NCBI GenBank assembly: GCA_963785075.1
Contig: CAWATW010000010.1
Coordinates: forward strand, 540,724 to 604,723
Direction of reading: 5' to 3'
Source of the DNA: JAOUGY01 sp963785075
GTDB lineage: Bacteria; Actinomycetota; Acidimicrobiia; Spongiisociales; ZC4RG35
DNA: 64,000 nucleotides
The notes under the pieces were generated by a model, which ran no database searches, had not been told where the DNA came from, and saw only the letters and a program-made list of their open reading frames with translations. The stretch's first letter is position 1; every line of letters starts with the position of its first letter. Position numbers and translations under genes: made by a program. Of this stretch, positions 18,620-25,859 are shown in pieces.

Positions 18620-18994
18620 CTACGCGAGCTCGACGAGGGTCGAGATGATCACGCCGTAGACGATGGCGACGGAGACGGTCATCACGACGAGACGTCGGAG
18701 TGATCTCCCGCGGTCGGAGAGACGCACGATGCCCGCCCCGATCAGGATCCACACCAGCGCATCCAGATAGAGGGTGAGAGGGAGGCCACCGGCGAGAGCG
18801 GCGAACGCCCCGGACACGGGAGCCCCGGCGGCATAGGCCGTGAACCCGATCGCCTCGGATGTCGGCGACGGATCGCCGAGGAGCATGACGAGGCCGACCG
18901 TGACCATCACGACGGCAAAGGCCAGGAGAGCACCGGCGGCGGCGACCAGGCTCTTGCACCCCACACCCTCGGGGGCGCCGGGTTCGGTGGTCAT
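18620..18994 (-). CDS. Small four-helix membrane protein, unknown function
   Basis: 124 residues with about four hydrophobic segments: roughly 18-41 (VAAAGALLAFAVVMVTVGLV), 46-68, 74-92 (LTLYLDALVWILIGAGIV) and 100-121. I do not recognise a family. It sits only 2 bp beyond the convergent reductase stop and 10 bp before the cyclophilin stop-to-start junction on the minus strand, downstream of the thioredoxin and cyclophilin genes, perhaps as the last member of that set. Codon use is like the neighbours, so it is probably real. Confidence 0.6.
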   Translation of the reverse strand: MTTEPGAPEGVGCKSLVAAAGALLAFAVVMVTVGLVMLLGDPSPTSEAIGFTAYAAGAPVSGAFAALAGGLPLTLYLDALVWILIGAGIVRLSDRGRSLRRLVVMTVSVAIVYGVIISTLVELA

Positions 18995-19004
18995 CGACGA
19001 GGTA

Positions 19005-19517
19005 TCAGGACTCGGTGATGGTCACGGACTCGATGATGCAGTCGGAGGTCGGCTTGTCGCCGGGTCCGGTGGGTACGGCTGCGATCGAGTCCACGGCATC
19101 CATCCCCGAGCTGACCTGTCCGAAGATCGTATAGCTGTGCGGGAGCCCGACATCGGCGAGACAGATGAAGAACTGGCTGCCGTTGGTGTTGGGGCCTGCA
19201 TTGGCCATCGCCACCGTCCCACGGCCGTAGGAGCCGGAGCCCTCGAGCTCGTCGCGGAACTTGTATCCCGGGCCACCGCGACCGGTGCCGGTCGGATCAC
19301 CGCCCTGGGCTACGAACCCTGGGATCACGCGGTGGAAGATCACACCGTCGTAGAAGCCCTCGTTGGCGAGGAACACGAAGTTGTTCACCGCCAGGGGGGA
19401 CCCGGCTGCGTCGAAGTCGATCACGATCTCGCCATGATTCGTCTTCAGCGCCGCCTGATAAGACTTGTCGAGATCGATCGCGAGATCGGGCGCTGAGGCC
19501 CACTGGTTGGCTGCCAC
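19005..19517 (-). CDS. Cyclophilin-type peptidyl-prolyl isomerase
   Basis: 170 residues from the GTG preceded by GAAAGGA at a good distance. An upstream ATG would add 32 residues of non-cyclophilin sequence. Core motifs are KTNHGEIVIDF, FHRVIPGFVAQGGDPTGTGRGG with catalytic Arg, NTNGSQFFICL and IFGQVSSGMDAVDSI. There is no signal peptide, so it is cytoplasmic, accelerating prolyl isomerisation during folding. Its C-terminal tail departs from E. coli PpiB and ends TSDCIIESVTITES. It lies downstream of the thioredoxin-TPR chaperone-like gene on the same strand, 111 bp apart, a sensible protein-quality pairing. Confidence 0.92.
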   Translation of the reverse strand: MAANQWASAPDLAIDLDKSYQAALKTNHGEIVIDFDAAGSPLAVNNFVFLANEGFYDGVIFHRVIPGFVAQGGDPTGTGRGGPGYKFRDELEGSGSYGRGTVAMANAGPNTNGSQFFICLADVGLPHSYTIFGQVSSGMDAVDSIAAVPTGPGDKPTSDCIIESVTITES

Positions 19518-19628
19518 GGTGACGGTCCTTTCGATGAAAGCGTCCCTGACGGTAACGGGGGAGCCGGATTGCGGCGAGTCGCCCGTGCCATCGCGCGACG
19601 CGGGTGATGGCACGGGATCGATCTCGGA

Positions 19629-20456
19629 TCAGAACAGTGCGCTGGCGAGCCGCCGGCGATACGCCGTGGTGATCGGGTGTTCCGGGCCGAGCAACTCGAA
19701 GAGGTCGAGCATCACCACCCGCGCATCGTCGGAGTGCTCTTCGTCCCTCGCTCCGACCACATCCAGCAGCTGGTCGAGCGCAGTCTCGTACTGTCCGGCG
19801 GATGCCAGCGCCTTGCCGTAGTCCGTCTTGGACTGGAGGTCGCCGGTCGACGCCGCGGCCTCGAGCGCCGTCAGGTCGCCGCCGCCCGACAGGCGGGCCG
19901 CCGCCTGCAACTGGCGGACTGCTTCGGTTGGCGCCACCCGGGACAGGATGTCGAGCGCGCCATCGGAATCGTTCCGTTCGAGCAAGAGCCCGGCGAGCCC
20001 CGTGGCGGCGATCTCGTTCGCCGGATCGCGTTCGAGCACCGCCCGCCAGATCTGCTCGGCGCCGACTTCGTCGTCGAGCTCGAGCGCCTGGTGGCCCCGT
20101 TCGGCGGCCAGGTCCAACTCGGAGGGGGCGAGCCCGCCCACGAATTCGCGTACCTGCGCCTCCGGGAGCGCCCCCGTGAAGCGACCGATCGGTTGCCCGT
20201 CCTTGAAGGCGACGACCGTCGGTATTCCCTGTACCCCGAATTGCATCGCCAGTTCCTGATTCTGGTCGACGTCGACCTTGGCGAGCTCCCAGGAACCTCC
20301 GCCCTCATCGGCGAGCCGTTCGAGCGTTGGTCCCAATACCTTGCAAGGGCCGCACCACTCCGCCCAGAAGTCGACGACGACGGGGACCTGGTGTGACCGG
20401 GAGACCACGTCGGTGGCAAAGTCGGCCGTCGAAACATCTTTCACATGTGAAACCAT
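19629..20456 (-). CDS. Thioredoxin-TPR protein (CnoX-like)
   Basis: 275 residues from the ATG giving MVSHVKDVSTADF. Residues 1-110 form a thioredoxin domain with WAEWCGPCK (Cys-35, Cys-38) and the cis-Pro segment GIPTVVAFKDG. The remainder is helical TPR-like repeats ending DLFELLGPEHPITTAYRRRLASALF, the C-terminal signature of the CnoX/YbbN family. In E. coli CnoX is a chlorine-activated holdase acting with GroEL. There the active site is SXXC, whereas this protein keeps a full CGPC so it may be redox active. It diverges from dapA, whose start is 56 bp away, so promoters for both are in 20,457-20,511. Confidence 0.9.
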   Translation of the reverse strand: MVSHVKDVSTADFATDVVSRSHQVPVVVDFWAEWCGPCKVLGPTLERLADEGGGSWELAKVDVDQNQELAMQFGVQGIPTVVAFKDGQPIGRFTGALPEAQVREFVGGLAPSELDLAAERGHQALELDDEVGAEQIWRAVLERDPANEIAATGLAGLLLERNDSDGALDILSRVAPTEAVRQLQAAARLSGGGDLTALEAAASTGDLQSKTDYGKALASAGQYETALDQLLDVVGARDEEHSDDARVVMLDLFELLGPEHPITTAYRRRLASALF

Positions 20457-20511
20457 GGTCCAAGCGTACAAGTGAACGGGAACCACCCGGCGAGACCGTT
20501 ACGATGGACCC

Positions 20512-21408
20512 ATGATGACGTCAGCCGCAGCGGGGCCCTTCGGTGAGGTCCTGACCGCCATGGTCACTCCCTTCGCCGACGACGGAACGATCGACCTGGA
20601 GCGAACCCGTCGGCTTGCGACGCATCTCGTCGACTCCGGCTCGGACGGAGTGGTGGTCACCGGGACGACCGGAGAGTCGCCCACCCTGAGCGGAAACGAG
20701 AAGCTCGAACTGTATCGGGCCGTGGTCGAAGCGGTCGGCGATCGGGCGGTGGTGGTGGCCGGAACGGGTACGTACGACACGGCCGAGTCGGCACACCTCT
20801 CCCGACTTGCAGCCGAGGCCGGCGTCGACGCCGTCATGGCGGTCACTCCGTATTACAGCAAGCCGGAACAGGCGGGTATCAGGGCCCATTTCGAGTCGAT
20901 CGCCGACGCCACCGATCTGCCGCTTCTCGTCTACAACATCCCTGGTCGCACGGGCCGACGGATCGAGCTGGCGACCCTGCGAGACCTGGCGACGCATCCG
21001 AACATCGTGGCCACCAAGGACGCGGTCATGGACATCGACTTCACCTCCGAGACGGTTCGAACCATCGAAGGGCTGGCGGTGTACTCGGGGCAGGATTCGT
21101 ACACGTGGCCGATGATGGCGGTAGGAGCAATCGGCGTGGTCTCGGTGATCGCCCACCTGGTCGGGCCCGAGGTGAAGCGGATGGTCTCGGCCGCCAATCG
21201 TGGCGACATGGGGGAGGCTCGCCGGATCCACCAGTCACTGCTTCCCATGTGTTGGGCGTGTTTCCTCGAGACCAATCCGTCGCCTGTCAAAGCCGGCCTG
21301 TCGGCTCTGTGGGAGCCGGTCGGCCAGCCCCGCCTCCCCATGGTTCCCGCCGGGGACGGCACAGTGCAGGCCATCAAGGACGCCATGTCACACCTGCACG
21401 ACTCGTGA
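20512..21408 (+). CDS. dapA: 4-hydroxy-tetrahydrodipicolinate synthase
   Basis: Condenses pyruvate with aspartate semialdehyde in the lysine/diaminopimelate pathway. 298 residues, TIM barrel. Motifs: GTTGESPTLS near residue 50, TPYYSKPEQAG near 117 with the catalytic Tyr, YNIPGRTGRR near 140, and the Schiff-base Lys in IVATKDAVMD near 166. Either of two consecutive ATGs may start it. The stop overlaps the rnj GTG by 4 bp. The dapA-rnj coupling is the same as in mycobacteria (dapA next to RNase J). Confidence 0.95.
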   Translation: MMTSAAAGPFGEVLTAMVTPFADDGTIDLERTRRLATHLVDSGSDGVVVTGTTGESPTLSGNEKLELYRAVVEAVGDRAVVVAGTGTYDTAESAHLSRLAAEAGVDAVMAVTPYYSKPEQAGIRAHFESIADATDLPLLVYNIPGRTGRRIELATLRDLATHPNIVATKDAVMDIDFTSETVRTIEGLAVYSGQDSYTWPMMAVGAIGVVSVIAHLVGPEVKRMVSAANRGDMGEARRIHQSLLPMCWACFLETNPSPVKAGLSALWEPVGQPRLPMVPAGDGTVQAIKDAMSHLHDS

Positions 21409-23042
21409 GTGTCAAGATCCACTTTCTGGGCGGGCTCGGCGAGATCGGGCGCAACTGTGCTGCACTCGAGATCGACGGCCGGATCTGCCTCATCGACGTC
21501 GGCCTGATGTTCCCCGAGGAGGACATGCTTGGTGTCGACCTCGTGTTCCCCGACTGGAGTTGGCTCAACAAGCGCAAAGAGGACGTCGACTTCGTTCTCC
21601 TCACCCACGGACATGAGGACCACGTGGGTGCGCTGGCGTACTTCCTCAGGGACATCACGGTCCCGGTCTACGGATCGAAGCTGACTCTCGAGCTGGCAAA
21701 GGGACGGGTGGACGAGGTCGGAGTCAAGACCGATTTTCACCCGATCGAGCCACTCACGTGGCGCAAACACGGTCCGTTCAAGTTCAAGGTGATCCCGGTC
21801 AGTCACTCCGTCCCCGATGCCACCGCAGTGGCATTCGACACGCCGGAGGGCCTGGTGGTGCATTCCGGGGATTTCAAGCTCGACCCGACGCCCATCGACG
21901 GCAAGCCCACCGACCTCCCCGCATTTGCCGAGCTCGGTCGGCAAGGTGTACGGCTCCTGCTGTCGGACTCGACCAACGCGGAGAACGCAGGGTTCGTGCC
22001 GTCCGAGCGTTCGTTGGCCGATCCGATTCGCGACATCATCCGCGACGCGCCCGGCCGGGTGATCGCGGCGTGCTTCTCCTCACACATCCATCGTGTTCAA
22101 CAGATCGTGGATGCCGGGCTGGCGACCGGCCGCACCCTTGCCTTCTTCGGGCGTTCGATGCAGCGCAACACCGAGGTGGGACGAGATCTGGGTGTGCTCG
22201 ACGTGCCTTCGAACTCCCTGGTGGACATCGAAGAACTGATGGACCTGCCGGCGAACCATCAGTTGCTAATCACCACCGGCAGCCAGGGAGAGCCGTTCGC
22301 CGCGCTGTCGCTGATGGCTCAGGGCAGGCACAAGTTCGTGAAGCTGACCGAGGATGACACGGTTCTGATCTCGGCGACGCCCATCCCGGGCAACGAAACG
22401 GCGGTGTCGCGGGTGATCTCCCGGCTCCTCCGCCGCGGGGCGCGGGTGTTCCACGGCCGGAACGCACGGGTGCACGTCTCAGGCCACGCCAACCGTGAAG
22501 AGCTCCTCACCTATCTCAACGTCATCCGACCGCAGGCGTTCGTGCCCGTCCACGGCGAATACCGGCACCTCCACGCTCATGCAGCCTTGGCGCGGATGAT
22601 GGGTGTCCCATGGGTCGACGTGCTCGAGGACGGTGACACCGTGACGATCGACGGGGACGAGACCAGGGTGGACCGTCGGGCGTTCGAGGCCGGCTACGTC
22701 TACCTGGACGGGACCGGTTTGGGCGACGTCAAGCGTGCCGTGCTCCGGGATCGCAGCCACCTCGCCGACGAGGGGGTGGTGGTGGTGACCGTTGGCGTCA
22801 ATCATCAGAACGGCGAGATCGTCTTCGGCCCGGACCTCGACAGCCACGGGCTCATGGACGATCCCGAGGCCGTGCTGTTGAAGGCGGCCGAGGCAGTTCG
22901 TCAGACCGTCCAGGACCGGTCGGGGATCGACGGATACGACCTCAACGCCCTCCAACAGGCTGTGCGGCAGGCGGCGGCGACCGTCATTCGGGCCGAGACA
23001 TCTCGCAAGCCGGTGATCCTGCCGGTCGTGATGGACATCTAG
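21405..23042 (+). CDS. rnj: Ribonuclease J
   Basis: 545-residue metallo-beta-lactamase/beta-CASP ribonuclease with 5'-3' exo- and endonuclease activity in mRNA and rRNA processing. The GTG start overlaps the dapA stop (GTGA). The zinc motif LTHGHEDHVGA is near residue 66, later metal ligands are in VIPVSHSVPDA and HSGDFKLDPTP, the beta-CASP segment includes TTGSQGEP, and HVSGHANREE supplies a late His. The length fits RNase J1/J2 at about 555. RNase Y is also encoded in this window, so the organism has both enzymes. A GC-rich hairpin follows the stop immediately. Confidence 0.95.
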   Translation: MSVKIHFLGGLGEIGRNCAALEIDGRICLIDVGLMFPEEDMLGVDLVFPDWSWLNKRKEDVDFVLLTHGHEDHVGALAYFLRDITVPVYGSKLTLELAKGRVDEVGVKTDFHPIEPLTWRKHGPFKFKVIPVSHSVPDATAVAFDTPEGLVVHSGDFKLDPTPIDGKPTDLPAFAELGRQGVRLLLSDSTNAENAGFVPSERSLADPIRDIIRDAPGRVIAACFSSHIHRVQQIVDAGLATGRTLAFFGRSMQRNTEVGRDLGVLDVPSNSLVDIEELMDLPANHQLLITTGSQGEPFAALSLMAQGRHKFVKLTEDDTVLISATPIPGNETAVSRVISRLLRRGARVFHGRNARVHVSGHANREELLTYLNVIRPQAFVPVHGEYRHLHAHAALARMMGVPWVDVLEDGDTVTIDGDETRVDRRAFEAGYVYLDGTGLGDVKRAVLRDRSHLADEGVVVVTVGVNHQNGEIVFGPDLDSHGLMDDPEAVLLKAAEAVRQTVQDRSGIDGYDLNALQQAVRQAAATVIRAETSRKPVILPVVMDI

Positions 23043-23043
23043 G

Positions 23044-23062
23044 GGCCGGGCTCCGCCCGGCC
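23044..23062 (+). terminator. GC hairpin directly after rnj
   Basis: GGCCGGGC-TCC-GCCCGGCC, a perfect 8-bp stem with a 3-nt loop, starting 2 bp after the rnj stop. There is no U-tract, as usual in GC-rich actinobacteria. It lies between convergent genes and may stop both. Confidence 0.6.
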
Positions 23063-23123
23063 AGTGCCGGGCATCGAGACCCCGGACGTTCGGACGTGTC
23101 GGATTCGGGCCTCCCGCCCGGTC

Positions 23124-24923
23124 TCATCTCAGATGGAGCGCCCTGACCAGGAACGATGCCATCTGCGCCCTGGTGACGGGGTCTTCCGGACAGAACCGGG
23201 TGTCCGAACAGCCGGTGGTGATCCCGGACGCAGCCAGGGCCTCGATGTCCCTCTCGAAGATGCTGCCGTCGTCGTCGGTGAACGTGTCTGTGGCGTCCGG
23301 TCGTGGCAGGTGAAGGCCCCGCGTGATGAACGCCGCCATCTGACCGCGGGTCACCGTGTCCTCCGGGCAGAACAGGGAAGGCCCGCATCCGGACGTGATG
23401 CCTGCCAACACGAGAGCTTCGATGTCGCCCTCGAACACCGTCGTGTCGTCGTCGTCGAAGGTCTGCGACTCCTGAGGCGGCTCGAGGAAGAGCGCTCGGT
23501 TCAGAAAGGCGGCCATCTGACCGCGAGTCACCGAATCGTCCGGACAGAAGAGCGATGGCCCGCACCCCGTGGTGATGCCGTGCCAGGCGAGTGTCTCGAT
23601 GTCCCGCTCGTGGACAGATCCGTCGTCGTCGGTGAACGGGTTGGACCCGGGCCTGGTGGACGTCTCGAAGCGCATGACGAACGCATCCCCCATGTTCGCA
23701 GTGGTGAGTCCGCCCACGATTGCGGCCCCGTTCCGATCGAGGACCATTGCCGCCGGCGTGTCGAACCCGGTCGCCCTCACGGACACGACGACGATGCCGC
23801 TGTCTCCGAACGTCGTGTCGAGGGTTCCATCGGGATCGAGACGCGTCATCGCCACGTCGGTCTCGCTGGAACCGGCCGCCAGGATCGAGCCTCCCTCGAG
23901 CACCGCGATCGACTCGACTCTGTCGTCGCCGCCCGAGTCGTGAACGAACCGGCCACCCGAGCCAAAAGCTGCGTCGGGTTCGCCGTCGCTCGTGAAGCGT
24001 GTGACCGCGAAGTCGGATGCGGGCAGTCCGACATGGCCACCGATGAGGACCCGGTCGTCGGTGTCCACAGCCACGTCACGATCGGAGTTGAACGTCCCGG
24101 CGATGTCGAGGAGGGCGAGACCTCCGGTCCCGAAGGAGGAGTCGGGTTGGCCGTTGGGAGTGAATCGGAGGGCCGCGATCCCGCTGTCGCCTGCCAGATA
24201 CCCCGACACGACGATTCGACCCCGGCCGTCGATTGCCACGTTGCCGAACTCCTCGGTGCTACCGCGGTCGAGTGTGGTGATGCCATCCTCGTCGAATTCA
24301 GGGACGGGCATGCCGTACCGGTCCAGCTTGGCGATGAACCCGTCGGTGTTGGTGTCTCCGTCGAAATCGGATCCGACCACGATCAGACTCCCGTCGGCGA
24401 GGAGCGTCGATTCGCTCGGAAGCATCGAGCCCTGGGTCAAGACCGTGCGACCGGCGCTCTCCCCGAATCCAATGTCGGGGGATCCCGACGGAGCGAACTG
24501 CGTGACCACCATCTCGTACTGGTCCCCGGTCCACACGCCGGTCGCGACGAGGATGTCTCCGTTGGCGCGTACGGACACGGCTCCGGCGACCTCGGTCACC
24601 GCGCTTCCCGGGTTGGGAAGGGCCTGAGACGAGTCGAGTTCGACGCGACCGTCCCTGCCAAACGTTGGATCGAGCCGGCCATCTGCCGTGTAGCGCACGA
24701 GGAGGAGCGGTGGATCGTCCTCGGGTTCGATGAGGGCGAGGATCCTTCCGTCGATCTGCACGGCCATCGATCTGAGCCACTCGTAGTCATAGCCGAAGTC
24801 GGTGACCGTCACGCCATCGTCGCCGAACGTCGGATCGAGATCCGACTCCGCTGCGGCGACGGGTGTTGTTGCAGTCACCAGAGCCACGACCACCAGCGCT
24901 GTCGGAACGCCACGGGTGAACAT
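23124..24923 (-). CDS. Secreted delta-60 repeat and triple SLH-domain protein
   Basis: 599 residues. Sec signal peptide at 1-25 (MFTRGVPTALVVVALVTATT, then VAAAES). Residues 28-420 hold at least six delta-60 repeats of about 55-60 residues, each carrying a variant of LDPTFGxDG with hydrophobic strands such as SVRANGDILVA and AVDTDDRVLIGG, predicting a beta-propeller-like fold. The last 180 residues are three near-identical units, each with FTDDDGS-type start, IExLAxxGIT, TGCxxxxFCPxDxVTRxQMAxFLxRAL, the S-layer-homology-like module common in Acidimicrobiia. It probably lies on the cell wall or is released. Substrate is unknown. It converges on rnj. Confidence 0.88.
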   Translation of the reverse strand: MFTRGVPTALVVVALVTATTPVAAAESDLDPTFGDDGVTVTDFGYDYEWLRSMAVQIDGRILALIEPEDDPPLLLVRYTADGRLDPTFGRDGRVELDSSQALPNPGSAVTEVAGAVSVRANGDILVATGVWTGDQYEMVVTQFAPSGSPDIGFGESAGRTVLTQGSMLPSESTLLADGSLIVVGSDFDGDTNTDGFIAKLDRYGMPVPEFDEDGITTLDRGSTEEFGNVAIDGRGRIVVSGYLAGDSGIAALRFTPNGQPDSSFGTGGLALLDIAGTFNSDRDVAVDTDDRVLIGGHVGLPASDFAVTRFTSDGEPDAAFGSGGRFVHDSGGDDRVESIAVLEGGSILAAGSSETDVAMTRLDPDGTLDTTFGDSGIVVVSVRATGFDTPAAMVLDRNGAAIVGGLTTANMGDAFVMRFETSTRPGSNPFTDDDGSVHERDIETLAWHGITTGCGPSLFCPDDSVTRGQMAAFLNRALFLEPPQESQTFDDDDTTVFEGDIEALVLAGITSGCGPSLFCPEDTVTRGQMAAFITRGLHLPRPDATDTFTDDDGSIFERDIEALAASGITTGCSDTRFCPEDPVTRAQMASFLVRALHLR

Positions 24924-25303
24924 GTCTGCTCCCTCTTCGAAGGCCCAATTTCGACCCTACACCGGGAAGGAGCGACGATGGGTCAGGGCCTAATGGCGAC
25001 CTCGCCTGGCTCGAGTTCAGAATCGCCAGGTGGCTCCAACCAGCGTCACTACTCCTTCTGTAGGCCCTGCGGGCATCCCGCCGGCCTGAGTCGGGGGCCG
25101 TTCCACGTGTCGAACCATGACTCTCTTCGAGTGGTGGGCGGATCGCGCCCTTCGGCCCTGATGTCGGACCGCGCGTTGTTGGATGATTGTGGTGGTCCGT
25201 AAGAGGTTCTCATGCGAGGCGGCCGGGGAGGCCGGGTGAGCGGTTGCTCCGCTACAACTTCCCGTTTGTTCGGATTCGGCACGATGAGAGCAGGAGGGGT
25301 GTG
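24924..25303. other. 380-bp stretch without a recognisable gene
   Basis: Contains the promoter side of the delta-60/SLH gene at its left and the ribosome-binding site AGGAGG (25,292-25,297) of the next membrane-protein gene at its right. I see no coding frame with normal codon use and no tRNA. A few short inverted repeats are present but none convincing. Confidence 0.5.
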
Positions 25304-25711
25304 GTGAGAAGGCTCGTAGGTGTGCTCCTGCTTGGAGTTGCGCTCGTTTCGACCGGCCTTGCGGTGTGGATGGTGGTCGACGGCGGATTCCTTGCCGGCT
25401 TTCCGGCGATCGCCTTTCTGCTGGCCTCGTCGGCAGGTTTCGGTGGGATCGTTTCCCTGAAGACTCCCCTTGGACCGTCACCAAATGGGCAGCACTCTCC
25501 GTTGAAGCACAGCCTTGGCGTTGTATTCGTCGTCCTGGCCGTGGTCGCTTCCGCATACTTCTTGCTGGGCCTGTTCATCTCACTGTTCGGCGCCAACGTC
25601 GGAGGTGAGGTGGCCATCTCCTGGACGATCACGGCCGTTTGGGGGATGTTCGCAGCGGCGTTTTGGGCGGCCGGATTGGGGCTTACCCGCTCACGAAGGC
25701 ACCACCACTGA
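25304..25711 (+). CDS. Small four-helix membrane protein, unknown function
   Basis: 135 residues from the second of two adjacent GTGs, chosen because AGGAGG lies 6 bp upstream of it. The upstream frame extension (from 25,187) is Arg-rich and lacks coding character. Four hydrophobic helices: about 5-25 (VGVLLLGVALVSTGLAVWMV), 28-46, 68-95 (SLGVVFVVLAVVASAYFLLG) and 102-126. It ends in a basic SRRHHH tail. No family recognised. It lies upstream of ftsK on the same strand, separated by a 9-bp-stem inverted repeat. Confidence 0.6.
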   Translation: MRRLVGVLLLGVALVSTGLAVWMVVDGGFLAGFPAIAFLLASSAGFGGIVSLKTPLGPSPNGQHSPLKHSLGVVFVVLAVVASAYFLLGLFISLFGANVGGEVAISWTITAVWGMFAAAFWAAGLGLTRSRRHHH

Positions 25712-25735
25712 CCCACACGACAACAGGTCCCCCGC

Positions 25736-25767
25736 GGTAGTTCGGGTCGGAGGAGATTCGAACTACC
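25736..25767 (+). terminator. Inverted repeat after the membrane-protein gene
   Basis: GGTAGTTCG (25,736-25,744) pairs perfectly with CGAACTACC (25,759-25,767) around a 14-nt loop, 24 bp after the stop at 25,711. It is probably an intrinsic terminator isolating ftsK. Part of the right arm mimics a tRNA T-loop on the minus strand, but no tRNA can be folded here. Confidence 0.5.
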
Positions 25768-25859
25768 GGTCCTTTCCCGACACGCTCCGCGCGATCTTCG
25801 CGCGGGTAGCGCGTGAAAGCCTTTGACGGCGCGCGCGGGGCGGCTACCTTCTGTTCCAC

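Noticed and set aside
23124..23640. CRISPR-like regular repetition
   Set aside because: The periodic similarity is the DNA encoding three SLH modules in frame, with no short identical repeats or unique spacers.
23064..25202. Long plus-strand ORF opposite the delta-60/SLH gene
   Set aside because: It is the antisense shadow of the minus-strand gene, which has a signal peptide, clear repeats and domain matches.
25736..25810. tRNA-like T-loop (GTTCGAATC on the minus strand)
   Set aside because: No acceptor, D-arm or anticodon stem can be built in the 70 bases that should follow. The resemblance comes from one arm of a 9-bp inverted repeat.
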